A stretch of 64,000 nucleotides of DNA from Alphaproteobacteria bacterium (GTDB taxonomy: Bacteria; Pseudomonadota; Alphaproteobacteria; Rhodospirillales; Rhodospirillaceae), in NCBI GenBank assembly GCA_030835385.1, contig JAURPI010000013.1:23228-87227 (forward strand). The letters are read 5' to 3'. The notes beneath the pieces were generated by a model, which saw only the letters and a program-made list of their open reading frames with translations, was not told the origin of the DNA and did not search any database. This document shows, in pieces, positions 1 through 9,192 of this stretch. Position numbers and translations under genes: made by a program. Numbering within the stretch: the stretch's first letter is position 1; every line of letters starts with the position of its first letter.

Positions 1-1
1 A

Positions 2-1057
2 TCTTCTCTTTCCATGTACACGTTAGTTGCTCTCGGCAAGGATCGCCGGGCTTTGGCGGCTTCCTATCAATACCTAATCATGGGAACGATCGGCGCGACC
101 ATGTATGTAATTGGGGTCGGGCTTCTATTTACGATTACTGGCACGCTCAACCTCGTTGATATGGCTGATCGTCTCGGCCCAATTCTGGATACACCAGCTG
201 CAATTGCCGGTATGGCTTTCGTGGTTGTCGGGCTGTCACTGAAAATTGCGCTGTTCCCGCTACACCTTTGGCTGCCCAATGCCTACGCTTTTGCTCCATC
301 GGCGGTTACGGCGTTTCTCGCAGCAACAGCAACAAAAGTTTCCATCTACTTATTGATGCGTTTCATTTACAGCGTATTTGGCTTTGGTTTTGCCATCGAG
401 CAGACACCCATACCCGAAGTCATCATGGTGTTGTCTTTGGTAGCAATATTTGCTGGATCGTTCAGTGCTATTTTCCAAGAGAATGTTAAGCGCATGCTCG
501 CGTACTCCAGCGTCGCGCAAATAGGTTACATCACGCTTGGTATAGCTTTGGCGAACGCGACGGGGCTGACGGGTAGCCTTGTCCACATATTTAACCATGC
601 CGTTATGAAGGGTGCGCTGTTTATGCTTGTTGGCGGTATTGCGCTGCAAGTTGGCACGGTGCGCTTGTCAGATATGGCGGGTGTCGGCAAAGCAATGCCT
701 TTGACCATGTTCGGCTTTGTCCTCGGCGGCTTTAGTATGCTCGGAGTGCCGGGCACAGTCGGGTTTGTATCTAAATGGTATTTGGCGGTAGGTGCTCTTG
801 ATAATGGCTGGTGGTGGGTTGTTGCCCTACTCATGCTCAGTTCTCTACTGGTTCTCGCCTACATGGGTCGTGTTATTGAAGTTGCGTTTTTCCGTGAACG
901 TCCCGAAGGCGCTGCCGCCCTTAAGGAAGCACCTAAATCGATGATCATGACGGCCTGGGTGTTTATCCTAGCCTGCGTCTATTTGGGATTTGATACGTCT
1001 TTCACCGTTGGTGTGGCGGAGCAGGCGGTTGATGTCCTGATGGGAGGCGCCCAATGA
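2..1057 (+). CDS. Mrp/Nuo-type proton-conducting antiporter subunit (MrpD-like), 5'-truncated by window edge
   Basis: Membrane subunit of an Mrp-like cation/proton antiporter, homologous to complex I subunits NuoL/M/N. The reading frame is open to the left edge, so the first ATG (14) is probably internal: about 350 residues are visible, against 480-500 for the family. The family signature of a Lys followed by the LHLWLPNAY stretch, then the TM-helix Lys in ATATKVSIY (codon 335-337), is intact; these residues form the proton path in relatives. The protein is hydrophobic throughout with about 9-10 visible membrane helices. Its stop overlaps the next start by 4 bp (ATGA), showing an operon with coupled translation. 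MrpD versus another D-like paralogue cannot be settled. Confidence 0.9.
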   Translation, partial: SSLSMYTLVALGKDRRALAASYQYLIMGTIGATMYVIGVGLLFTITGTLNLVDMADRLGPILDTPAAIAGMAFVVVGLSLKIALFPLHLWLPNAYAFAPSAVTAFLAATATKVSIYLLMRFIYSVFGFGFAIEQTPIPEVIMVLSLVAIFAGSFSAIFQENVKRMLAYSSVAQIGYITLGIALANATGLTGSLVHIFNHAVMKGALFMLVGGIALQVGTVRLSDMAGVGKAMPLTMFGFVLGGFSMLGVPGTVGFVSKWYLAVGALDNGWWWVVALLMLSSLLVLAYMGRVIEVAFFRERPEGAAALKEAPKSMIMTAWVFILACVYLGFDTSFTVGVAEQAVDVLMGGAQ

Positions 1058-2523
1058 GCGACCTCTCATTGTTTATCATTGCAGCTATCTTGATTCCCGC
1101 TGTTGGGGCAGCGTTTGTGGCGTCGAGTGGTTCCAAACCGAATGTGAGGGAAGCTTACACTCTTGTGACAGCAGCATTGCTGTTCGTCGTCGTGTTTCTG
1201 CTGGTCCCTTCGGTTATGCAGGGTGCGCGTCCGGCGACCGAGGGCTTTGACATATTGCCAGGCCTAACGGTTCGGTTTGTTATCGAGCCCCTGGGTATGA
1301 TTTTTGCGATGATCGCATCGACATTGTGGATCGTGAATTCGATTTACTCCGTGGGTTACATGCGGGGAAATAACGAAAAAAACCAAACGATCTTCTACAC
1401 CTGTTTTGCCATCGCAATTGCCAGCACGATGGGCATCGCCTTCGCGGGCAATCTCTTTACGCTATTTCTCTTCTACGAAGTGTTGACGCTTTCGACGTAT
1501 CCCTTGGTGACGCATAAGGGGAACGATGATGCGAAAGCAGGTGGTCGCATGTACCTCGGTATTTTGCTGACCACGTCAGTGGTTTTCCTTCTCCCCGCTG
1601 TTATCGGGACCTACTACGTCGCGGGAACAGGAGATTTTACAGCTGGTGGAATTATTCCAGCTGATGAAAGCCCGTTCTTGATCGCCGCTCTCAGCGTCCT
1701 CTTCATATATGGTATTGGTAAAGCGGCTGTAATGCCGGTGCACCGTTGGCTACCGGCAGCTATGGTGGCGCCCACACCGGTCAGCGCATTGCTTCATGCG
1801 GTGGCGGTCGTGAAGGCTGGCGTATTCTCGGTCGTAAAAATCATTGTCTATGTTTTTAGCATAGATCTATTCAGCGGATCGGGCTCGACAGACTGGGTTG
1901 TTTATGCGGCCGGATTTACCGTGCTCGTGGCTTCAATTATTGCGCTGGGTCAGGACAACCTGAAACGCCGGCTCGCGTATTCTACCGTGAGTCAACTTTC
2001 ATACGTTGTACTGGCGGCCGCAATGGCGACGCCTCTCGCGATTATCGGCGCGGCTATGCACATCACGGCTCACGCCTTTGGCAAGATCACATTGTTTTTT
2101 GCCGCAGGGTCCATTTATACGGCCGCCCATAAGACAGAAATCAGCCAACTCAATGGTATCGGTAAACGCATGCCATTCACTATGGCAGCTTTCACCATAG
2201 GCGCCTTGAGTATGATTGGAGTACCGCCGACTGCTGGGTTCCTCGGCAAATGGTATATCTTGTCAGCGGCGATGGAGATTCAGGACTGGTTTGTCTTGTT
2301 TGTCATTTTCGTGAGCACGTTGTTAAACACTGGGTACTTTGTCCCCATTATTTATCGCGCTTTCTTCAAAACAGAAGATGTGGCGCCATCTCACGAACAT
2401 GGTGAAGCGCCTTGGCCTGTAGTTTTGGCTCTAAGCCTAACGGCCCTAGGCACTCTCTCACTCTTCCTGTTCCCAGAAGTGCCACTCACGTTGGCCAAAG
2501 CTTTGGTGGGGCAAGCCCTATGA
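1054..2523 (+). CDS. Mrp-like antiporter subunit D family protein
   Basis: A 489-residue polytopic inner-membrane protein of the NuoL/M/N-MrpA/D family, predicted to translocate protons or exchange Na+ for H+ as part of an Mrp-like complex. Visible family residues are Glu142 in the FLFYEVL helix, the VHRWLP motif near residue 230, and Lys254 in HAVAVVKAG, matching the conserved Glu-Lys pair of the antiporter channel. It starts inside the stop of the upstream paralogue (ATGA) and its own stop overlaps the next start in the same way, so all four genes of this block are one operon. The exact transported ion is not visible from sequence. Confidence 0.9.
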   Translation: MSDLSLFIIAAILIPAVGAAFVASSGSKPNVREAYTLVTAALLFVVVFLLVPSVMQGARPATEGFDILPGLTVRFVIEPLGMIFAMIASTLWIVNSIYSVGYMRGNNEKNQTIFYTCFAIAIASTMGIAFAGNLFTLFLFYEVLTLSTYPLVTHKGNDDAKAGGRMYLGILLTTSVVFLLPAVIGTYYVAGTGDFTAGGIIPADESPFLIAALSVLFIYGIGKAAVMPVHRWLPAAMVAPTPVSALLHAVAVVKAGVFSVVKIIVYVFSIDLFSGSGSTDWVVYAAGFTVLVASIIALGQDNLKRRLAYSTVSQLSYVVLAAAMATPLAIIGAAMHITAHAFGKITLFFAAGSIYTAAHKTEISQLNGIGKRMPFTMAAFTIGALSMIGVPPTAGFLGKWYILSAAMEIQDWFVLFVIFVSTLLNTGYFVPIIYRAFFKTEDVAPSHEHGEAPWPVVLALSLTALGTLSLFLFPEVPLTLAKALVGQAL

Positions 2524-2768
2524 GCGATCAAAGTAATTCCCATTGGTTGGACGACCCAGGGACGCCGAAGCGTTTGTGGACCATATTTATTGTTGTTCTG
2601 GTACTGCTTCTGATTGCTGAGCTATTTGTGACGCACCATCACAAAGGGTTCATGTTTAACTACGGATTTAGTGCGTGGTTTGGTTTCCTTATTGGCGGCG
2701 TATCAATTTTACTATCTAAAGGCTGGAAAAAAATTCTGAAGCGGAAGGACACTTATTACGATGAGTAG
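2520..2768 (+). CDS. Small membrane protein of the Mrp-like operon (82 aa)
   Basis: The start is set at the ATG at 2520, which overlaps the upstream TGA (ATGA); a longer frame opening at 2412 lies inside the upstream gene and is unlikely. The product has a polar N-terminus, two probable membrane helices (about residues 18-36 and 45-60) and a basic tail (KGWKKILKRKD). I do not recognise a named family. A small protein in this position between D-type subunits is common in alphaproteobacterial Mrp-like operons, so it is probably an accessory subunit. It overlaps the next gene by 8 bp. Confidence 0.8.
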   Translation: MSDQSNSHWLDDPGTPKRLWTIFIVVLVLLLIAELFVTHHHKGFMFNYGFSAWFGFLIGGVSILLSKGWKKILKRKDTYYDE

Positions 2769-4458
2769 CCTTCTATTTCATCCAGCGTTGCCGATAATTG
2801 TCGGCGCGTTTCTCATTCTTCGGCTAACCGGAACTGCCCGCAGCGTCATCTTGTTGGGTAGTCCGCTTGTTTCGCTCGCGTTCATCTGGATGACCGCCGA
2901 TGGCGTTCTATTGGCTATTCCCTATATGGAATGGACATTAGAGCCCTTTAAGGCAGACAAACTGAGTCGTCTGTTCGCAACGGTGTTTGCGATCATGGCT
3001 TTTGCGGGCAACCTCTATGCACTCAAGCAAGAGAAAGTGCTGGAACTGTTCGCCGCCAATGTATACATCGCGTTTTCGCTTGGTGTTGTGTTTGCTGGCG
3101 ACCTCATCACAGTGTTTATCTTCTGGGAAATGATGGCGCTGGCGTCATCGACGGTCATTTTCTCGGCTGGCACCTCTACTGCTCGCGCTGCCGGTATGCG
3201 TTACATGATGGTCCATTTGCTTGGTGGCGTGGTCTTGATGGCCGGTATAGCCGGTGAAGTTGCGGTAACGGGCTCTATCGCCTTTACATCGATGCTGCCT
3301 GATACTTTGCCAAGAGCGCTCATTCTTGCAGGCTTCTTGTTAAATACGGGCGCTCCTCCTTTCTCAGCCTGGGTACCAGATTCGTACCCAGAAGCCAGTT
3401 ATTCGGGCATGGTTTTTCTATCCGCGTTTACCACTAAGACTGCTGTTTACGTTTTGGCGCGTGGGTTCCCCGGAGCGGAAATCCTGATCTTCATTGGTCT
3501 GTTCATGATCTTCTACGGCATCATTTACGGTCTTTGTGAAAACAACGCGCGCAAGATGCTTGGGTATTCCATCGTGAACCAAGTTGGCTTCATGGTGACC
3601 GCTATTGGTATTGGCTCTGCTATGGCGATCAACGGTGCAGTGGCACACGCCTTTGCCCATATTATCTATAAAGCTCTGCTCATCATGGCGACGGGATCCG
3701 TTTTTTACGTCACAGGCAAACGCAAGTTTACGGAATATGGTGGATTGTTTCGCACGATGCCTTTGACCGCCATCTGTTGTATTATTGGTGGCCTCTCGAT
3801 TTCGGCGTTTCCATTTACCTCTGGCTTTGTCGCCAAAGCCATGACGTCTGAGGCGGCATATCTCGGCCAATATTATTGGGTTTGGTATTTGTTGGCGGCC
3901 GGGACGGCAGGCGTTTTCCTCGATGTCGGCATCAAGCTGCAATACTTTGTATTCTTCGGCAAAGACTCTGGGCTAAGACCACCTGAGCCACCGCTGCATA
4001 TGCGAACGGCAATGGTCCTCTTTGCCGTGCTTTGTGTGGGTATTGGATTAGTGCCGCAACAGTTCTATCAGCTGCTGCCTTACAGCTTGGATTATGAGCC
4101 GAACACACCGGATCACATCGTGACTCAGTTCCAGATACTGCTGTTCTCTGGCGCCGCGTTCTTCCTCTTCCTTAAATACTATGGATGGAAGTTGGTTGAG
4201 AGTTTGACACTCGACTTTGATTGGTTCTATCGCGTGTGGGGTCATAAATTGGCCGTTACGTTTAACGAAAATTCCGGTTCCGCTCGTGACAGTATCATCG
4301 AGGATTTGTCTAAAGGGGCGAATGCCACAATTGACGGTATTCACCACCGCCACGGACCGGACGGCATTCTGGCGCGCGCTATGCCTACGGGGCTTATGGT
4401 GTTTTGGGCAATTATTATGTTGGCGGTTTACCTGCTCGTTGACTTTGTCTTTATGTAA
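2761..4458 (+). CDS. Na+/H+ antiporter subunit D-like protein (565 aa)
   Basis: Third antiporter-like subunit of the operon, with about 14 hydrophobic segments. Glu123 (FIFWEMMAL) and Lys226 (FTTKTAVY) match the conserved charged pair of MrpD/NuoN-type channels. The usual HxWLP motif is altered to FSAWVPDSYPEASY, so it is more divergent than its two neighbours. A hydrophilic stretch around residues 480-535 precedes the last helix, an extension beyond the roughly 490 residues of a plain MrpD. It begins 8 bp inside the upstream small gene and closes the block; the next gene follows after 29 bp and is unrelated. Confidence 0.88.
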   Translation: MSSLLFHPALPIIVGAFLILRLTGTARSVILLGSPLVSLAFIWMTADGVLLAIPYMEWTLEPFKADKLSRLFATVFAIMAFAGNLYALKQEKVLELFAANVYIAFSLGVVFAGDLITVFIFWEMMALASSTVIFSAGTSTARAAGMRYMMVHLLGGVVLMAGIAGEVAVTGSIAFTSMLPDTLPRALILAGFLLNTGAPPFSAWVPDSYPEASYSGMVFLSAFTTKTAVYVLARGFPGAEILIFIGLFMIFYGIIYGLCENNARKMLGYSIVNQVGFMVTAIGIGSAMAINGAVAHAFAHIIYKALLIMATGSVFYVTGKRKFTEYGGLFRTMPLTAICCIIGGLSISAFPFTSGFVAKAMTSEAAYLGQYYWVWYLLAAGTAGVFLDVGIKLQYFVFFGKDSGLRPPEPPLHMRTAMVLFAVLCVGIGLVPQQFYQLLPYSLDYEPNTPDHIVTQFQILLFSGAAFFLFLKYYGWKLVESLTLDFDWFYRVWGHKLAVTFNENSGSARDSIIEDLSKGANATIDGIHHRHGPDGILARAMPTGLMVFWAIIMLAVYLLVDFVFM

Positions 4459-4487
4459 AGGCCGTCAATTCAGGTAGGGTGGTGTCC

Positions 4488-5000
4488 ATGATTACACCGC
4501 TCTTCAGACTTTCGTTTATCTTAGTTGTCACGTTCGCGGCAGTGCCTGTTAATGCGCAGTTTTTGAGACCGCATGAACCCTTTGATTCAACCAAGGCGCA
4601 GAGCTTGCCATTGGAGTCAGGTGAGATACTCGTTACCGGAGAGGGTGAGGAGGTCGTGGCGCATGCCTTCAAATTTGAACTGGCGGATACAAACGCGGCT
4701 CGCTCCACAGGCTTAATGCACCGCGCCGAGATCGCGACGGACCGAGGCATGTTGTTCGATTTCAAACGAGACCGGAAGGTTAGCATGTGGATGCGCAATA
4801 CCTTTATTCCGCTCGACATGCTTTTTCTAACCGCAGATGGTGAAATTGTAACGATTGCAGAAAATACTGTGCCGCACTCGGAAAAGTCAGTTCCATCGCG
4901 TCAGCGCGTTCGTTCTGTCTTGGAAGTAGCCGCCGGCACTGTGCAGCGCCTTGGTATTAAAGTTGGCGACCGCGTCAGACACGCGATGTTCGACAACTAA
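4488..5000 (+). CDS. DUF192 family exported protein
   Basis: A 170-residue protein with a Sec signal peptide (about residues 1-23, ending VNA-Q) followed by a DUF192 domain. The family hallmarks GLMHR, then GMLFDF and the SMWMRNTFIPLDMLF segment near residue 100 are present. DUF192 proteins are small beta-barrel-like domains of unknown biochemical role, usually periplasmic. The ATG at 4488 is preferred over a GTG at 4479 because an AGGTAGGG ribosome-binding site lies about 8 bases before it. The following gene's ATG 5001 touches this stop, and the pair is probably cotranscribed. Confidence 0.85.
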   Translation: MITPLFRLSFILVVTFAAVPVNAQFLRPHEPFDSTKAQSLPLESGEILVTGEGEEVVAHAFKFELADTNAARSTGLMHRAEIATDRGMLFDFKRDRKVSMWMRNTFIPLDMLFLTADGEIVTIAENTVPHSEKSVPSRQRVRSVLEVAAGTVQRLGIKVGDRVRHAMFDN

Positions 5001-5027
5001 ATGCGAGTTTATAGCGAGGCATTATCT

Positions 5028-6605
5028 ATGAACCTATGGCAGGTCTTACGATGTATAATCGCGATGATCCTATTTTTCATGGGGCCGGCATTTGCGCAGC
5101 CTCATGAAGGTTCGGGGCTGGTCAATCTCCGTGATTTAGATATTCCAATTCCGACGGACATTGTTGCGGAGTTGTATCAACAAGAGTGTGCGGTCTGCCA
5201 TGGAGAGACGTTGCGCGGTGCTGCCCAGGGTACGCCACTGGTCGGGATTGATTTGATCAATGGTAATGCTGTCGCCGATATTGCCCGGAGTACGGCTGAA
5301 GGTTCTGAACAGAAGGGTATGCCTGCCTGGTCTTCGGTTTTCGACGAAGATCAAATTTGGGCCCTAGCAATTTATATAACGGAGCAGCGCCAAGGCACCA
5401 ATCTAGATGACTTTCGCTACAACGCGCCTCTGGTCGTTCCGGACGGTGTTGTTGAAAGCGAACATCACGACTTTGCTGTAGAGACCGTCATAGATGGACT
5501 GGATGCACTGCCTTTTGGCATTGCACCTCTGCCGGACGGCCGCATTCTATTGTCTGAAAAAAGACGTGGCCTCAGTTTCGTTTCTAGTGACGGGACCCAA
5601 TCTGAATTCATTCGCAATGCACCAAAGGCCTATGACGATTCATTTGAGTTCGTCGGTCAACCTATGGGTCTGGGGTGGATGATGGACGTGGCGATCCACC
5701 CCAATTATGCCGAAAACGGATGGATATATATCCATTACGGTGATCGATGTTCCGATTGCAATGCGATGAGCAGCCGGTCTGGTCAGCCCGTGTCTATGAA
5801 CAAGTTAGTCCGTGGACGTATCCGTGATGGCGCTTGGATTGATGAAGAGGTGATTTGGGAGTCAAACAAAGAGACCTACACAATCATGCCGGAGATTGCG
5901 GCTGGAGGGCGTATCACTTTCGATGATCAAGGGTATGTGTATTTCAGTGTCGGCATGAAGGGGCCTCTCGAGCACATCGGTGTTCAAGACCTCGCGCTGC
6001 CCTATGGCAAAATTATGCGGCTCCACGATGATGGGCGTGTGCCCGCAGATAATCCGTTCTTGAATGATGCCACAGCTGTTCCGGCTATGTGGTCGTATGG
6101 GCATCGTAATCCCCAAGGACTCGAATTTAATGTCGATCGGGGGGAACTGTGGAGCTCTGAAATGGGCCCACGCGGTGGCGACGAAATAAATCTCATTAAG
6201 CCAGGCTTGAATTACGGCTGGCCTTTGATTTCGGCGGGGGTCAATTACGACGGTACGCCAATAAATTTTGGAGAAATTCTGGGTATCGAATTCGATCCAG
6301 CCGATATGGTGCAGCCGGTTATTGACTTGACACCGGCGCCTGCAGTTTCGAGCTTTGTTTTTTATAACGGAGAGCAATTCCCCAAATGGCAGGACAACAT
6401 CATCGTTGGAACGCTTCGCGCGACGGATCTATTTAGATACGTGCTTGATGGTACTAAAGTGGTCCATAAGGAGATTCTCCTAGAAGACGTTGCGCGCTTC
6501 CGCGATATAGAAATTGGATATGACGGAACGCTCTACGTTCTGCTTGAGCATGATCCTGGTGGCCAGATTATTCGCTTCGTTCCAACAGATAGAGAAGAGC
6601 CATGA
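5028..6605 (+). CDS. Cytochrome c / PQQ-type sugar dehydrogenase (GSDH) fusion
   Basis: Exported two-domain oxidoreductase of 525 residues. A signal peptide (about residues 1-24, ending AFA-Q) precedes a c-type cytochrome domain with the haem motif CAVCH near residue 58 and a likely axial Met in KGMPAW near residue 100. From about residue 150 a six-bladed glucose/sorbosone dehydrogenase domain follows, with the GSDH motifs HRNPQGLEF and EMGPRGGDEINL and the NYGWP strand. Relatives oxidise sugars or alcohols with PQQ; here the electron would pass directly to the fused haem. The ATG at 5028 is chosen over ATG 5001 because it starts a normal signal peptide and has GCGAGG upstream. The stop overlaps the next start (ATGA). 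Confidence 0.88.
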   Translation: MNLWQVLRCIIAMILFFMGPAFAQPHEGSGLVNLRDLDIPIPTDIVAELYQQECAVCHGETLRGAAQGTPLVGIDLINGNAVADIARSTAEGSEQKGMPAWSSVFDEDQIWALAIYITEQRQGTNLDDFRYNAPLVVPDGVVESEHHDFAVETVIDGLDALPFGIAPLPDGRILLSEKRRGLSFVSSDGTQSEFIRNAPKAYDDSFEFVGQPMGLGWMMDVAIHPNYAENGWIYIHYGDRCSDCNAMSSRSGQPVSMNKLVRGRIRDGAWIDEEVIWESNKETYTIMPEIAAGGRITFDDQGYVYFSVGMKGPLEHIGVQDLALPYGKIMRLHDDGRVPADNPFLNDATAVPAMWSYGHRNPQGLEFNVDRGELWSSEMGPRGGDEINLIKPGLNYGWPLISAGVNYDGTPINFGEILGIEFDPADMVQPVIDLTPAPAVSSFVFYNGEQFPKWQDNIIVGTLRATDLFRYVLDGTKVVHKEILLEDVARFRDIEIGYDGTLYVLLEHDPGGQIIRFVPTDREEP

Positions 6606-7408
6606 TCCCAAGACGTGGATATGCAGACGGCCCCTTCGGGCAGATTCATTACCAAGACACTGGACCAGGAGACACGGTATTGGTCCTTTGCTCACAATCG
6701 CCGCTGACAAGTGGTCAATTTGACTACGTCTACCCGTTACTTGCCGAAGCCGGTATCCGAACTATTGGTATCGATACGATTGGGTTTGGCATGTCCGATC
6801 CTCCACCTGGTCCGCCCACCATAGGAGATTTTGCGACGTCTGTTCCTGCCGTGCTCGATCATTTAGGTCTCGAGAAGGCGCACGCTGGCGGGCACCATAC
6901 TGGGTGCAAAATCGCGATGGAGGCGGCGATCTCCTATCCAGATCGCATTCAATCGGTTGTGTTGTCTGGTCCTGGTCCGATGAGCCGAGAGGAGCAGTTG
7001 AAGTATATCGATACGGTTCTTGAAGCGGAAAAATCTTATACCGCGAAGTCGGATGGCACTCACCTTTCGGAAATGTTCGTAAAACGCTACCCGTGGATTA
7101 AAGATCATCCAGACGGGTTAAATTTGTGCACTGGGTACATCGTCCAGCAGCTCATGGGGCGAGGGCCGTTTTGGTACGGCCACCACGCCGCGTTCAATTA
7201 CGACGGCGCTGAAGCAATGCAAAAACTCACCCAGCCTGCGCTCGCGCTCTTCAACACCGGTGACATGCTTTACCCGCTAGCGGAAAAGACTAGAAATCTA
7301 TGCCCGCATTTTGCCTATGCTGAACTCGAGGGCGGCGGTGTCGATATCACCGACCAAGACCCGAAGGGTTGGGTGAGGGAAGTCTCTAATTTTATTTTTG
7401 CTCAGTAA
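6602..7408 (+). CDS. Alpha/beta hydrolase-fold protein with GHHTG in place of GxSxG
   Basis: A 268-residue alpha/beta hydrolase-fold protein with no signal peptide, translationally coupled to the upstream dehydrogenase (ATGA). The SQSPLTSG loop sits where the oxyanion HGxP loop is expected, and the nucleophile elbow reads G97-H-H99-T-G101, so His99 replaces the usual Ser. The C-terminal catalytic His position also looks altered (GGGVDITDQDP, residues 241-251). Family membership is clear from the order of motifs (GFGMSDPP after strand 4, then the elbow), but ordinary esterase chemistry is doubtful. It is similar in its HTG elbow to the two hydrolases encoded on the opposite strand immediately downstream. 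Confidence 0.8.
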   Translation: MIPRRGYADGPFGQIHYQDTGPGDTVLVLCSQSPLTSGQFDYVYPLLAEAGIRTIGIDTIGFGMSDPPPGPPTIGDFATSVPAVLDHLGLEKAHAGGHHTGCKIAMEAAISYPDRIQSVVLSGPGPMSREEQLKYIDTVLEAEKSYTAKSDGTHLSEMFVKRYPWIKDHPDGLNLCTGYIVQQLMGRGPFWYGHHAAFNYDGAEAMQKLTQPALALFNTGDMLYPLAEKTRNLCPHFAYAELEGGGVDITDQDPKGWVREVSNFIFAQ

Positions 7409-7424
7409 ATCAAGGGAACAAAAC

Positions 7425-8273
7425 CTAACCGTCAAGAAACGGCCTGATGGCATCTGCAACATCTTGGGGGCCGGCTTTGAACCCCTCCATCGGAAGGTGG
7501 CTGAGCTCGATCAATGGCGCATTTGGAAAATAAAGCCGATGGGCATGTTTATGTGGCTCGGTCAGCACTTCGTTGAAGGCCAAGAATAGCGTTGGTTTAT
7601 TGAGCGCGGCCAGTTCCGACAATCCCTCGTCGGCATCATAGCTCCACACTGCATCGGGACCATCTTGGCCATTTGGTCCGGCGCGCATGCGGCCCAGGAA
7701 CGCCTCAAACCGTTCTTCATTGGAAAGGTCGTTACTCGCGTTTAGCACGATCCGCGCATACATGTCGGGCACGTAAGTTGGGTCCGTCAAGAAAGCGTAC
7801 GGAGTAACAAAGCGTTTCTCCATTACGGGCCTTTGCACGGCTGGGTAATAAGGAATACCAACGAGGATAATGCGCCTGACCAAATCTGGTCGGGCCCGGG
7901 TCAACTCGATGGCACCGAGAGACCCCGTGTGAAACCCGAACAGATCGACTGGGTTATCTTCGCTGTAACCAAGCTCAACCAGGGCGTCGGCGAGTCCCAG
8001 ACCGAAGTTCTCGATGTTGGCTTTGCCGCCATTTCTTACCTTGAGTGGTCGGTCAGACCCACCAAATCCCGGCGTGTCTGGGCAATGAACCACTCGATCA
8101 CGAGCGATCACCGGTAGAAATTCCTCGAAGACTTCGCCAGACATTGGGCTTTGATGCAAACATATCAATGGCGTTTTAGGTGATGCTTCTTGGTTCTCTG
8201 GTTTAGCCGACAGCATATGAACTTGGCCATCGCGACTATTCGCGTAATGCTTCCAAATACGGATCGATGCCAT
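7425..8273 (-). CDS. Alpha/beta hydrolase-fold protein with GFHTG elbow
   Basis: A 282-residue alpha/beta hydrolase-fold protein. The start at 8273 (MASIRIWKHY) is preferred because it follows the upstream gene's stop by 4 bp; the longer frame would overlap that gene by about 90 bp. The oxyanion-loop region reads LHQSPMSG, and the nucleophile elbow G113-F-H115-T-G117 has His where hydrolases have Ser. An Asp-containing PDTPGFGGSD segment is conserved with the neighbour. It lacks the Tat signal of its upstream paralogue, so this copy should stay in the cytoplasm. Both come from one transcript, and both share GIPYYPA after the elbow, indicating tandem duplication. Confidence 0.8.
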   Translation of the reverse strand: MASIRIWKHYANSRDGQVHMLSAKPENQEASPKTPLICLHQSPMSGEVFEEFLPVIARDRVVHCPDTPGFGGSDRPLKVRNGGKANIENFGLGLADALVELGYSEDNPVDLFGFHTGSLGAIELTRARPDLVRRIILVGIPYYPAVQRPVMEKRFVTPYAFLTDPTYVPDMYARIVLNASNDLSNEERFEAFLGRMRAGPNGQDGPDAVWSYDADEGLSELAALNKPTLFLAFNEVLTEPHKHAHRLYFPNAPLIELSHLPMEGFKAGPQDVADAIRPFLDG

Positions 8274-8277
8274 GGAT

Positions 8278-9192
8278 TCAGGCTTTATCGAGGAAGGGCC
8301 GCACGACAGCAGCGATGCGTTCTGGCGCCGTAAACCACGCCCAACCGTCGAGATCCATGAGGTCAACAAACGTTTTGTCTGGAATTAATTGACCCGCTTC
8401 TCGCGTTGGTTCAGCCAAAGTCTCGTTTAGGATGGGTAAGAGCGTTGGGTGCTCAATAATTTTGAGTACCGGGTCAGGGTTGTAGCGGAACACTGCATCG
8501 AACCCGTAATGAGATTTAGTTCCCGCGCGCAAACGTTCAACAAACATTTCTAAATGTCGATCCTTAGAAACACCAAGGTCTCTGTTGAAAACGCTGCTTA
8601 AATAGGAGCGGGACATATAATCCGGGTCGGTAAAGTAGGGCCGCGGCTGTGCATATTGGATGCGTTTGGCTTCCCGTTCGTCGGCTGGGTAATAAGGTAT
8701 ACCGGGCATGACCATTCGGCGCACGAGGTCTGGTCTTTGTCGCGCGACCTCCATCGCGACAAAATTTCCAGTATGGAAGCCAAGTATGTCGACTGGTCCT
8801 TTGCCGTCGCGGCCGTAACCGAGGTTGATGAGACCTTCAACTAAAGAGCGGCCATAGTCCTCCATGGTTGGAATTGAAGGAGAGGCGGTTGACCCGCCAT
8901 ATCCGGGAGTGTCTGGTGAAATTACCAACCGGTCGCGTGCCATGACCGCTTGAAATTCTTTGTAGTAGGCGCCCGAGGTCGGGCTTTGATGCATGCAGAC
9001 CAACGGCGTGCGGTCACCCGGGCCGGATTTTGGCTCAGCCATCCAGAGGTGAATTTGACCCCAGCCGCCGCTGGTATACTGACGCCACGCCCGAACATCC
9101 CCAGAATTCGCTAACGTCCGGTGCGGGTAAAGGGCAGCGAAGACGACGCTTGAGGCAGATCCCGCTAAAATCTGGCGTCTAGAGAGCGTCAT
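8278..9192 (-). CDS. Tat-exported alpha/beta hydrolase-fold protein with GFHTG elbow
   Basis: A 304-residue protein. The start at 9192 gives a clean twin-arginine signal (LSRRQILAG, hydrophobic stretch to about residue 29) and has an AGGAATAG site upstream; a longer frame to 9255 adds 21 residues before it and is rejected. The mature part is an alpha/beta hydrolase fold with MHQSPTSG, PDTPGYGGST and the elbow G138-F-H140-T-G142, in which His replaces the Ser nucleophile. The usual C-terminal His is not evident (DLDGWAWFTAPE). It is the first gene of a two-gene minus-strand operon with its cytoplasmic paralogue. Confidence 0.8.
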   Translation of the reverse strand: MTLSRRQILAGSASSVVFAALYPHRTLANSGDVRAWRQYTSGGWGQIHLWMAEPKSGPGDRTPLVCMHQSPTSGAYYKEFQAVMARDRLVISPDTPGYGGSTASPSIPTMEDYGRSLVEGLINLGYGRDGKGPVDILGFHTGNFVAMEVARQRPDLVRRMVMPGIPYYPADEREAKRIQYAQPRPYFTDPDYMSRSYLSSVFNRDLGVSKDRHLEMFVERLRAGTKSHYGFDAVFRYNPDPVLKIIEHPTLLPILNETLAEPTREAGQLIPDKTFVDLMDLDGWAWFTAPERIAAVVRPFLDKA

